NCBI GenBank assembly: GCA_013397935.1
Contig: VZRN01005005.1
Span: 656,249 to 720,248 of the forward strand
Length of the DNA stretch: 64,000 nt
Direction: 5' to 3'
Source: Dasyornis broadbenti
Taxonomy: Eukaryota > Chordata > Aves > Passeriformes > Dasyornithidae
The notes beneath the pieces are model-generated. The model was given only the letters and a program-made list of their open reading frames with translations, was not told where the DNA came from and searched no databases. Positions 1 through 9,606 of this stretch are shown here, in pieces. The translations under genes and the position numbers were made by a program. Position 1 is the stretch's first letter. Each line of letters starts with the position of its first letter.

Positions 1-2679
1 CAAACCCCAGGGATGTGCCACGCTTGGCAGTACCTGGAGAACAGACCTTCCTCACAGCCAGCGCCACAGCAGCATGGCAAAAACCTGAGGGCAGACACCA
101 GGGTTTCTGTCCACAGTGCCAAAAAGGAGCAGAACAAAGCTGCTGCCCTGCCAGGAATGTTTCTGGAGAAACGAGCGAGCAGGGAAGAGGCGATTCTTCA
201 GCCACAGAGGGAAGAGGGGAGACAGCAGTGGTTGTGCACGTCTCACTGTCTCAGCAGCAACATGGGCAGCAGTAGGAGGGGCTCCAGCTTCGTTTGAATC
301 TGTAGATGTTTTAATAACCTCTACAGAGTACAAAGTGCTCAACAACCAGAGAAGAAGCTGAGTGAACACCTTGGTGCTGTTTCTCGCCCTACACAGAGCC
401 AGACCCCACAGCAGCAGGGAGGCACCACATGCAGGTCAGCAGATCTGGGGACACTGCTCGGGCTGAGCCCACACAGAGGGGAGAGCCCAGAGCAGCACCG
501 AGCACTAACCCTGCCCTACAGGGCAGTTCCTACTCAGAACAGCCAAGGAGAAGCCACCCAGGCACAAAGCAATTTTCTTAATTGCAGTAACTGTGTTTAC
601 ATGCAAAACAAGGATGTGTGCACCCCTCAACACAACTCTGAGCACTCACATGCTCCCAGGGGATTTCAGGTCAGCCCAAATGCCACCCCTCCCCATCCCC
701 ACTGCATTCCTCTCATTAATCCATATCCCAAATGAGCTGCCACTGAACCGTGTGTCTGTCTGGCCAGAGGAGCCCCCTGTCCATAGCCCAGACCCCTCCT
801 GTGTGCCAGGAGGCTCCATCAGCTCCTTGCACACACAGGTTTCCCTTCACCTGAGGAGTCACTTCATGCTCCCCCTGCAGAGAGGACTTTGGATGGGGCA
901 GGGGGAGGGAAGGGTGATTTTGGTGCAATGACCTGGCTCCTCTGCTGAGACAGTGCAGTGTCACAGCACACAGAGCACCAGGCAGGGACAGGTGCACGTG
1001 GTCACCCAGCAGACACCCGAGATGTGCCACCGACACTGCCCTGGGCAGGGACACAGACACCAGGTCACAGAGCCGTGGAGACACGCGCAGCAAGGAGCTG
1101 TGTGGGAGCCCAGACAGGAATGGGGTGAGGATCCCAGAGCCCTTGGCTCGCTCCCGGCCCCTCCCCAGCCCCAGCAGGGGTAAATGGAAAGCAAAGCACC
1201 GAGGATTGCACACCCCATCCTGCAGCCCCTGGGCACACATGGAGGCACCAGGACACTCGGGTCACTGCCACCCCATACCTGCACTCCGTGACACTACAGC
1301 AACAGCTCCCGCTCCGCCGGCCCCAGCGCCTGGAGCGCAGCTCTGGCCTCGACTTCCTCAGGCTGAAATACTCCGTCAGCTTTCCAAATGAAGCCATGGC
1401 TGCCACCGGTGTCCCTGTGTCCCTCTGCACACTCGTGCATGCTACACCCCGGCTGTGCTTGCTGCCCTGCCAGCCCACGGGGCCTGGAGGAACCCAGCAC
1501 AGGGCAGGAGGAGTTCAGCCTGAGTTACTCAGACAGTCCACAGTGCACTCCACAGTGAGCCCTCAGGTCTGGAGGGTGCTCAGTCCCGTCTCCCTGAGCC
1601 AAGCGCAGGTCACAGCCCCGGAGCAGCTGGCGGCTGCACATGTATTTTGTGTGATGCTGCAGAGCTGAGTGGAGGAGGAAGAGGAGAAATTAAAAGTGCT
1701 CGCTGGAAAGGGTCCCTCGGTAGTTCTGGCACAGGTCTGGGAGCCCCCACGGCGAGTGGCACCGGGCAGGTGGAGGAGCTGCCCTCTGGGGAGGTGGCCC
1801 AGCGTGGCTGTGGTGGCCCTCGGATGAGGAAGGGGACGGGAGGGGTTTGGTCACAGAGGCGATGCGAGACCCCAAGAAATCGGCTGCTCAGATGAATTTC
1901 CAAAGGCTCTGTTCTTACAGCGTGCGGCGGCCAGGTAGACAGGATCCTCTTCCCAAGGCTATTCAGAGTCCACCAGTTTTCCTCCCTCTCTGTTTTCCAA
2001 AGCAGAAGACACCCTCAGCTGCCAGCAGCACCTCCCTACCGTGACTTTCCAGGCTGTCATCAAACACCGGAGCCTAGGAAAGGGACAGGCATTTAAAGAA
2101 AGCGAGGCTGATGCAGGTAGAGGTCACCTGTGAGCTCTGCTCCCCACGCTCCAGCACAAAGCCCTTCCACGGCAGACAGCAGACAGGGGGATGCTGCGAA
2201 CCCGAAGGGAAATCCTCCTGCCAGCCCTCCCCTAGTCAGGAGCACTTGTCTCTGCATCCTCGGTGCCTGACGCCAGCTGGGCGGGGAAAAAACAAGAGCT
2301 TCAGAAAAAAACCACCCAAACCTTGCTCCAGCCCCACGGAGCAAAGCCAGATGAAGTCAGTGAGGCATCTCCAGGGGAAGGGGTGTCCGATGGCTACTCC
2401 CAGCCATGCCAAGAGAGGAAACAGCAAGGAAAACTGGTGGTAACTCAGCTGGCAGAGCCCCAAGCTACCTGCACAGCCTTTTATCCCTCCGGTGTGGATG
2501 CCATGTTAAAAAATAAACAACCTGCATTCATTGCTATGTCCCTGCGTAGACCCATCCTCTCCAAGCAGCCCCTCACCGCAAGGGACGGCCATCCGCTGCC
2601 AAAACCCCTCCTGATCTCCACTTCCCTCCTCCCTTATTTTGTTTCTTTCCATCCAGACTCTGGTTGAGCTTCCCCTTCG
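1..2679. other. Non-coding single-copy sequence, no gene seen
   Basis: I see no recognisable protein, RNA gene or interspersed repeat here. Several open frames of 60-170 codons overlap on both strands, as expected by chance in GC-rich sequence. One weak exon-like feature exists on the minus strand: a CAG|GTATGG donor with its exon edge at 1,279, preceded by a frame with a run of Glu/Ala/Leu codons. The frame ends in a stop just before the donor, so I do not call it. Confidence 0.5.
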
Positions 2680-3270
2680 GAATGAGACGCCCGAGCGGCT
2701 GGGTGCGGAGCACGGCCCAGGGACAGCGGGGCAGCCGCCCCCGCCGGCTGCTGGTGCCTGCAGAGTCACCGTCCCTGTCCCCGTCCCCGCCCGCGCTTCT
2801 TTTGGGGGGGATGATTTGTTTGCACCATCCGCACTCGCTGCTCCCCACTCCGGGCGCTGACATCGACCCCGGCAAACGGAGCGAGCCGCCGCAGACCTGC
2901 ACACAAAGCAGGGGCTGCCGATGCTCGGGGGGGCCCTGCCAGCAGCTCCACCGGGCAGGCACCCGGTCCCCGGGCACCTCCTCCCTCCAGGGCACAGCTG
3001 GGGAGGGAAAGCAGGGGCTGCTCCCCTCTCGCAGCTGGGGAATAAAGCTGCTGCTCACGCACTGCTCCGCACAGCCACCCTCCCCCGGCTCCCACCTTCT
3101 CCCTCCGCTGGGCTCCGCCGCTGCCGGGGAGAGTCCAGAGTGCTCCCCCAAAGCCATGGGTTTGCGGAGAGCGCAGAGCATCCGCCGGCAGGCTCCGTGC
3201 GGCGCGGCGAGCGCCGGTAACACTGTCACCCCTCTTATCTCCCATCGGCTCCCCGTTACCGACCACGGTG
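2680..3270. promoter_or_regulatory. CpG-rich block, possible CpG island promoter
   Basis: By eye this stretch is about two-thirds G+C and carries on the order of fifty CpG dinucleotides, far above the flanks where CpG is scarce. The densest parts are 2,685-2,730, 2,840-2,900 and 3,170-3,270. In bird genomes such blocks usually mark promoters of constitutive or developmental genes. No TATA box or convincing first-exon donor fixes a direction. A weak plus-strand donor (CCG|GTAACA) lies near 3,218. The long plus-strand frame over 2,664-3,509 is low-complexity Ser/Gly/Pro/Arg and is probably a by-product of the composition. Confidence 0.5.
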
Positions 3271-3300
3271 AAATGCAACACTACAAAGGAGGTCAGATGA

Positions 3301-3338
3301 GCCGGGGGAGAGCGGAGGAGCCGGGGGAGAGCAGAGGG
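3301..3338 (+). repeat. Two-copy 19-base tandem repeat, purine-rich
   Basis: A 19-base unit beginning GCCGGGGGAGAGC occurs twice in succession with two or three differences between copies, and purine-rich sequence continues to about 3,420. It sits just downstream of the CpG-rich block. It is a simple local duplication with no coding implication. Confidence 0.7.
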
Positions 3339-6300
3339 GGCTGGCAGGAGGCAGCGGGAAGCAGTCGAGGGGGAGATCAGAGTGGGAGGCAGAAGTGGAC
3401 AAATTCTATGGAAAAAGGCTCAGCACGGGCTCTCCTGGCGGCAGCCGGGCTGAGGCACACACCCAGCCTGGGCTGTGAGGAGGACAGCGGGGTCACCTGG
3501 CAGCGCTGATGTCACCTGCTCCTGAGCTGTGCCAAGGCAGCAGGAGAGGGGCTGGGCAGGGCGGCAGGAGGGGTGGAAAGGAAGAGTGGCTTTAATTTGA
3601 ACCCGTCTCTTCTCCCCTTCCTCCCACCACCTGATGGGAGGGCAGAGGAGCAGCGATGCTGCTCCCTGGATCCTCCTTTGGCATCTGCAAAAATGTTTGG
3701 GGACAAAAGAGCAGTTTGGAAGATTGTAGAAAAAACAACAGGAGGATTAGACAGCCTTGTGGACACAAAATCCAAGGAGCAAGGCAGAATTCCCCAGCGT
3801 TCCAGCTGCATGGGGGACACCCCTTCTGCCAGGGACAGCCTGCATTTCTGTAATAGCCTCCAGCGGGGTACGTAGGAGCCACAGCTCTCCCGACAAGGCT
3901 GCAGAGCTTAGTCCATGAGTCCAACAGTGCCAGCACTTGGAAAACAAACAGAGGAAACGCTGCCTTCATGAAACCCCACGTGTGGATAAGCCGGGGGTGG
4001 TGGCATTGAAGGTACCAATGCCAGAAAGCTCAGACCAGTCCATAAACATCTCCATCTGTGCCTGAAAGTGACACTGCAGAGGGGATTGCAGCCCCACGGC
4101 CCCCACAGTGCATCCCAGGCCCCTGGACCAGGCTGCCTGGCACCCACCTGGCTGAAAGCACAGCCAGCGCTGGGGCAGAGGCAGCACAAGTTCCCACATC
4201 TCTCCCCTGAGATTTAGTGTCTGCTTTTCAGCTTGGGGCAAGGGAAGGGCTGTCTCCTTTGCCCCAAGGCCATGGAACAGCCCTCAGGCCCTTCCTCGCT
4301 CAAGGAGTGAGTGGTCAGCCCTTCAGACAGGGCTGTCACACCAGCTCCCAGAGGAGCGTGGTGCCTCCGATCAGGCAGTGGAGGCAATCTGCCAAGCTAT
4401 CGCTGAGCTCTCTAATTTCACATTAACAATCTGCTGTGCTGGGTTTGCAGCCACGCACTCAGCGGTGCGACAGCTTCCCACTTCCACTTAACAGTGGAAT
4501 GAAACACTTCATAAGTGAAACAGTGGTTTAATTTGCACAGACATAAACTGATTTTTAAGAGGAGCCATGGAGGAGATGTTAAAGCAGGAAACAGAACCCG
4601 CACAGCGCTGGGACTCGGGGGATAACGAGCACAGCCATCACCCAGCCCTGGCACAGGCATCTCACACCTCCGGCTGCAGCATTTGGGAGGAGAGAAATAC
4701 CCACAAGTCAAACACAGCCTGGCTGGCTTGGCCATCTCACACGTTCCTGTGCATGCACTGCTTTGGGCCCCAGAGACCAACATTGCCCATTTCAGAACCC
4801 TCCAAACACAGCAAAGCCATTGCAGATGTGGCAACCAGCACTGGTCCCAGCTTGCAAACAGCCACGATGCTTTTTCAGGCAGAAATCATCACAGCAGCTC
4901 AGACACCCTAAGTGTGAACTGGGAAGCTTCTCTGCCTGCTCCTGTGCCTGGCCAGCACAGTGGGACAAGCCAGCCCTGGAAGGTGGCCCTTGCACCATCC
5001 CCAGAGCCTCCTTGCAGCCCCAGTCCCTGTGCTCCCAGCCCGGTGTGAGCAAGCCAGATCTGGTTACGTCTTTCCGGCTTCCCCAAGCAGCTTTTGCTCC
5101 AATTACACTTCTTAAATATGGATAGGCAGAAGCAGGGCAGGAGGGAAAGGGGGTTCTTCTGAGCTGCCAGCTCCTCCATCCACTCCTACAGTGCCCGAGG
5201 ACCTGAGCTGTGCTTCTCCAGGGCTCAGGCTCACTCCACACCCAGACCATTCCGCACCAGTTACTCTCACACCCATTGCTCTTCAGCCCTGGGGAGCTGC
5301 ACCTCTAAAAATCACTCAGCAGCTGACACAGAGCCCATCCTTCTCCTCCTTCAGCCGTGCTTCCAGCAGCTCATCCCTGCCCCAGAACAGCACAGGGGGT
5401 GCTCACCAGGACCCGACCTCCCCATGTTTGGGGGAAGCAGTTCAGACAGGGTTAAGCCATGCTGGGAGCAGCCACTCCCTGGCTACCAGGGAAAACCTTG
5501 GCTGGTTTAAGGCTCCCTTTCCCTTTGTCCCTTTCCCAAGCTGGCACCTGGAGAGCAGAACTCCAGCAATGAGGATGGAGCCCAGAAGGATGCACGAGTG
5601 GAATCCTAGACTGGAGCTGTGACATGAAGCAGTGACAACACCAGAACAGTCTGGAAAAGCAGCCAGACGGGCCAAAGGAGGAGCTGGAGCCCGAGCAGCT
5701 CATCAGGAGCAGAGCCTGGAGCAGGAGGCACTGCTGCCTGCTCAGCACAGGATGTTCCGTGGCCAAAGGAAAATAACCCAGTTCCCATCTGATGTCATCA
5801 GAGTCTCTCTCTCTCTCTGAGATGGAAAAATACCTGCTGAGATCCCCTAATGTGGGTGAGAGGAAGCTTCCTAATCCCCCAGGAAAATCTGTGTCCTCAG
5901 GTCAGGTGGAAGAGAATTTCTCATGAGCCTTCTCTTGGTGTCTCTTAGGGAGGGATCGGCTTCCTCAGGTTACCTGGGAAGTCACCAGAAAGCACCATGG
6001 GGACTTCAAAGGACTTTGGGACAGGAATTTTCCAAACTGTGGAAAATTGACCACTGACATCATGCATCAGCTCCCTGTCAAATCTTTCAGCCAATACTGA
6101 AGAATTTTGATAATTGCTTTTTTTTTTTTTTTTTAATTCTGAGCACTAATTCTGGGGGTTTAGGAAATAAATTTCTTCCACCCTGTTTTAAATATACCTA
6201 GAGTGACTGAGGCCCTATTTTTCACTGCCAGTTAACCCAGTGTACCAGAGAACCATCAAATGTTTGGGGATAGCTATAAAAATTAAATTGGAATACATTA

Positions 6301-6410
6301 TTTCACAGGATGTTCAAAAGCAATTATCACCATGTGCTTGTAAAGAAACATGTTAAATGCAAGTATGAACTGATTTAAGAAACATGCACAAGGGAGATCA
6401 GAACAAATCT
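3339..6410. other. Non-coding sequence, no gene seen
   Basis: There are no recognisable proteins or structured RNAs. The right part (5,820-6,400) becomes AT-rich and contains a short (TC)n run at 5,804-5,818 and a 17-T run at 6,118-6,134. Open frames such as that at 5,191-5,622 are Ser/Pro-rich with no domain and are overlapped by frames on the other strand. Confidence 0.5.
6118..6134. repeat. Poly(T) run of 17
   Basis: An uninterrupted run of 17 T residues. It could be the reverse complement of a poly(A) tail of a retrocopy, but no polyadenylation signal, target-site duplication or recognisable retrocopy adjoins it, so it is recorded only as a simple repeat. Confidence 0.85.
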
Positions 6411-6736
6411 GAAGGAGGCCACAGAGATGCTCCCAGGGCTGGAGCCCCTCTGCTCTGGAGCCAGGCTGGGAGAGCTGGGGGTGCTCACCTGGAGAAGAGA
6501 AGGCTCCAGGGAGAGCTCAGACCCCCTGGCAGGGACTAAAGGGGCTCCAGGTGAGCTGGAGAGGGACTTTGAAGTGACAGAACATGGGAAATGGCTTCCC
6601 ATTGGCCAAGGGCAGGGTTAGATGGGATATTGGGAAGGAATTCTCTGTAAGGGTACATCAGTGGGCTTGGCAGTCCTGGGTGAACAGTTGGACTTGATGA
6701 TCTTGGAGGACTTTTCCAACCTAAATGATTCCATCC
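6411..6736 (+). mobile_element. CR1 LINE fragment, 3' end, sense on plus strand
   Basis: This matches the end of CR1 ORF2 and its 3' UTR. The blocks run in consensus order: a part corresponding to GLEPLCSGARLGELG, then the segment reading GATGGGATATTGGGAAGGAA, then the terminal block on the theme of CTTTTCCAACCTAAATGATT. The 3' end belongs to the subtype with a GTGGGCTTGGCAGT block. It is 5'-truncated, as is typical of CR1, and has no intact reading frame. The open frames inside it are remnants. Confidence 0.88.
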
Positions 6737-7252
6737 AGAATTTGTCAAAGCATTTCATCTCGGTTCTCAATATGCCGTGCTCTGTGCAAACACGAGCCCA
6801 CAGCGGCACAACACTGCAGCTCCTCCCTGGTGCCCAGAGCCCTGGAGAAACGCGTCTGGAGAGTCCTGGAGCCGACTCCTGGGACAGCCCTGGGAGCGGC
6901 ACGCTCTCGCTGGCAGAGCTGTGAAGCCCTCTGGGCAGTGCTACATCCCAACACAGCTGCAATAAAGCGCAGAGTGTGCAAGAAGCTCCTTAATTTCAGT
7001 CTAAGCAGGCACTTGGCAGTAATTGCCAGCTCTGTTGCATTTCACACACATTTCCGTGCCGTACCTACCATGAGCCAACCACATCAATTTACTGCTTTAC
7101 CCCATGTATCACTTAGCACAACTACTCTAATTCCAGCAGCAGACGCAAATGTGTTGCCCAAATTAGGGTAAAATACCCTGGTTGTCAAATTAAATTAAAA
7201 TACCCTCATTCTTGGAAATAACATAGAATCACACAGGGAGAGCCTTGCACTG
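6737..7252. other. Non-coding spacer between CR1 copies
   Basis: About 500 bases between two CR1 fragments, AT-rich towards the right (7,080-7,230). Nothing recognisable is seen. The overlapping short frames have no support. Confidence 0.5.
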
Positions 7253-7666
7253 CGGGGATGGGGAAGGGTCTTGAGGGGAAGCCATGGGAGGACAGGCTGA
7301 GGGCACTTGGCTTGTTCAGCTGGAGGAGAGGAGATGAAGTACAGAGCTCACCTCCCTCTCCAGGGCTACAGCTCCTCCCGAGGGGCTGCTCCGATCTCTG
7401 CTCTCTGTGACAGGGACAGGGCCCAGGGAACGGCTGGAGCTGTGTCAGGGAGGCTCAGGCTGGAGATCAGGCAAAGGTTCTTCCCCCAGAGGGTGCTGGG
7501 CACTGCCCAGGCTCCCCAGGGAATGGGCACGGCCCCGAGGCTGCCAGAGCTCCAGGAGCGTTTGGACATCACTGCCAGGGATGCACAGGGTGGGATTGTT
7601 GGGGTGTCTGTGCAGGGCCAGGGGTTGGACTTTTGTTCCTCATGGGTCCCTCCTATGATTCTATGA
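7253..7666 (+). mobile_element. CR1 LINE fragment, second 3'-end subtype
   Basis: This is the ORF2 C-terminal coding part and 3' UTR of a different CR1 subtype. Characteristic blocks are GGGACAGGGCCCAGGGAAC, the segment around TTCTTCCCCCAGAGGGTGCT, and GGGATTGTTGGGGTGTCTGT, and it ends in TATGATTCTATGA, the typical CR1 terminal octamer region. It is 5'-truncated and non-functional. The same subtype recurs at 8,391, 14,255 and 37,729. Confidence 0.92.
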
Positions 7667-8390
7667 ACACTCACCTTCTCAGAGAAACACCCAGGAGGCA
7701 GAGGTGGAACCACCACCAAATCCAGCGTGGCAGCACAGAGCAGCCCCAGCTCCAGCACAGAGGTGCCAGTGCTGATCCAGTAACCTACCTGCAGCAGCCT
7801 ACCAGGATCTGTCCCTTTTTGGAGCAGCGTGGGATGTGCATGCTCCTGAAATCCAATTCCCTCTCTAACCCCTCAGATCGAAGGAAATTGCCAGGTTATT
7901 TGATCCCACTTCAAAAGATTCTCCCCACTCGCAGCACTGTGCAGTTAAATCACAGGCACAGAGGCACAATTACCTCCCAAAGCAGGGCTGTCCCTGGTGC
8001 TGCTCCCTGATGGCTGCACAAAAACCTGGCTCAGGCTTGCAGGGGAGAGATAAGGGCAGGGAACAGCAGCCAGCAGCACAAGCAGCTGGAGGAGTCACAC
8101 GGGCTTTTAGATACTTGCTAAGTGAAAAAAAGAGAGAGAAAATTGGCTGATACCTCCTAAAAATAGTTTGTTGAGTTCAGAAGGACTGAAGGAAGTATAA
8201 AACATCAGCAGTGGGGTAATGGGAGGAAACACAGCCAAAGGAGAAATGAAGGCAGGATAATTCGAGGACATTTGGGGCTGGCAGGGCTGGCTGGGCAAGG
8301 GGTTCTGCCTCTGCTGAACCATTCCCAAAAGTGGCCACATCGGCTCTGCCCCCTCACTGCTTGAGACCCACACAAAATTCATTTGATCCC
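7667..8390. other. Non-coding spacer
   Basis: Single-copy sequence without a recognisable gene. A minus-strand donor-like site (GCTGCAG|GTAGGT) lies near 7,790, with a mediocre acceptor about 54 bases upstream in transcript orientation. I regard it as chance. Confidence 0.45.
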
Positions 8391-8553
8391 GGGGAATGGT
8401 CATGGTCCCAAGGCTGCCAGAGCTCCAGGAGCACTTGGATAACACTCTCAGGGATGCACAGGGTAGGATGGCTGGGGTGTCTGTGCAGGGCCAGGGGTTG
8501 GACTCAGTGATCCTGGGTCCCTTCCAAGTCAGGACATTCCATAACTCTATGAT
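8391..8553 (+). mobile_element. CR1 LINE fragment, extreme 3' end
   Basis: Only the last 160 bases of the CR1 subtype seen at 7,253 are present: the CTGCCAGAGCTCCAGGAGCA block, the GGGTGTCTGTGCAGGGCC block and a decayed terminal TCTATGAT. It is a heavily 5'-truncated copy. Confidence 0.9.
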
Positions 8554-9385
8554 GCTTTCAAACCAAAAGGGACAAAATCCCCAGATCCTGCCCAAGTGGG
8601 ACAAACCAGGACGTGTGTAATCCCCACATGCTCAACCAGCCTGGAAATAGACACAGCTCACTGCACACCTCTTGGTCTTTTTCCCTGAAAAAACAGCCCT
8701 GGCAAAGCCCAAAGCAAAAATTGGAAAACTCATTAACATTATCAAGGATTTCAGAAAATGGAAAGGAGAATAATTCATGCAATTAGAGCCCAGCAAACTT
8801 CATCAGTCTTCAGAAAAAAAATGATAATCAATATGGAGCAAGCAGTCTCCAGGCTGGGAGAGCCACGGGACAGAATCGATGCAGTCCTGGCACCCCACAG
8901 ACAGAGGAGCAGCCCCTCCCACAGTCGGCTCCTGACAAGTCTGTGTCCGCCCACCCCTGTCAGACCCAAGGGGGCATCACAAGGGTTTCCTTAGCACGCA
9001 CACAACCCCCAAGGCTTCCCAAAACAGCCAGGACTCAGGGGGTCTGGTCGGAGAAGGAAGAGACAGAAAAGGGACGGAGGGTTGTGCCCAGCTGCCAGCC
9101 TGTGGTGGCTGCTCAGTGAGCCCCTGCTGCTCCCCTCACCCCAGCCTTGTGCCCACAGCTTCCTAAACTCCTTGGGACTGCTGGGCACTGCCCAGAGCTG
9201 CTGTGTCCCTTCCTGGGGCCCATCAGGGCAGGGAGGTGACACCAGTGGCTGCAGAGGGATCAAAATCCAGTGAACAGCCAGGCACAGGAGATCACCTCAC
9301 ACACAACAAAATGAGCGGGATGAGCGTCTGACCAGCTCCTCTCAGCACTTGGCATGGCCTGCTTGGAAGGGAATTATGGATAAAT
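8554..9385. other. Non-coding spacer
   Basis: No gene, RNA or repeat recognised. The part near 8,700-8,830 is AT-rich. Confidence 0.45.
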
Positions 9386-9606
9386 CAGAATCTCAGAATG
9401 GTTTGGGTTGGGAAGGACCTTAAAGCCCATCCAGTGCCACTGCTCGCCATGCGCAGGGACACCTTCCACTATCCCAGGGTGCTCCAAGCCCCATCCAGCC
9501 TGGCCTTGGACACTCCCAGGGATCCAGGGGCAGCCACAGCTTCTCTGGGTACCCTGTGCCAGGGCCTCATCACCACCACAGGGAAGAATTTCTTCCCAGT
9601 ATGCAA
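9386..9606 (-). mobile_element. CR1 LINE fragment, 3' end, minus strand
   Basis: Read on the plus strand it begins with CAGAATGGTTTGGGTTGGGA and continues through CAGGGACACCTTCCACTATC and GCCTGGCCTTGGACACT to GAAGAATTTCTTCCCA. This is the reverse complement of the CR1 3' UTR plus the very end of ORF2. It is truncated at its 5' end near 9,606. Confidence 0.92.

Noticed and set aside
1279..1420. Minus-strand exon with CAG|GTATGG donor
   Set aside because: The coding-like frame ends in a stop before the donor and the acceptor is only moderate.
2664..3509. 281-codon plus-strand open frame
   Set aside because: It runs through the CpG-rich block, is Ser/Gly/Pro/Arg low-complexity, has no domain and is mirrored by minus frames of 170-220 codons. 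High GC removes stop codons.
7792..7845. Minus-strand 54-base exon with a CAG|GTAGGT donor, possible collagen-size exon
   Set aside because: The peptide has no Gly-X-Y pattern and the acceptor lacks a good pyrimidine tract.
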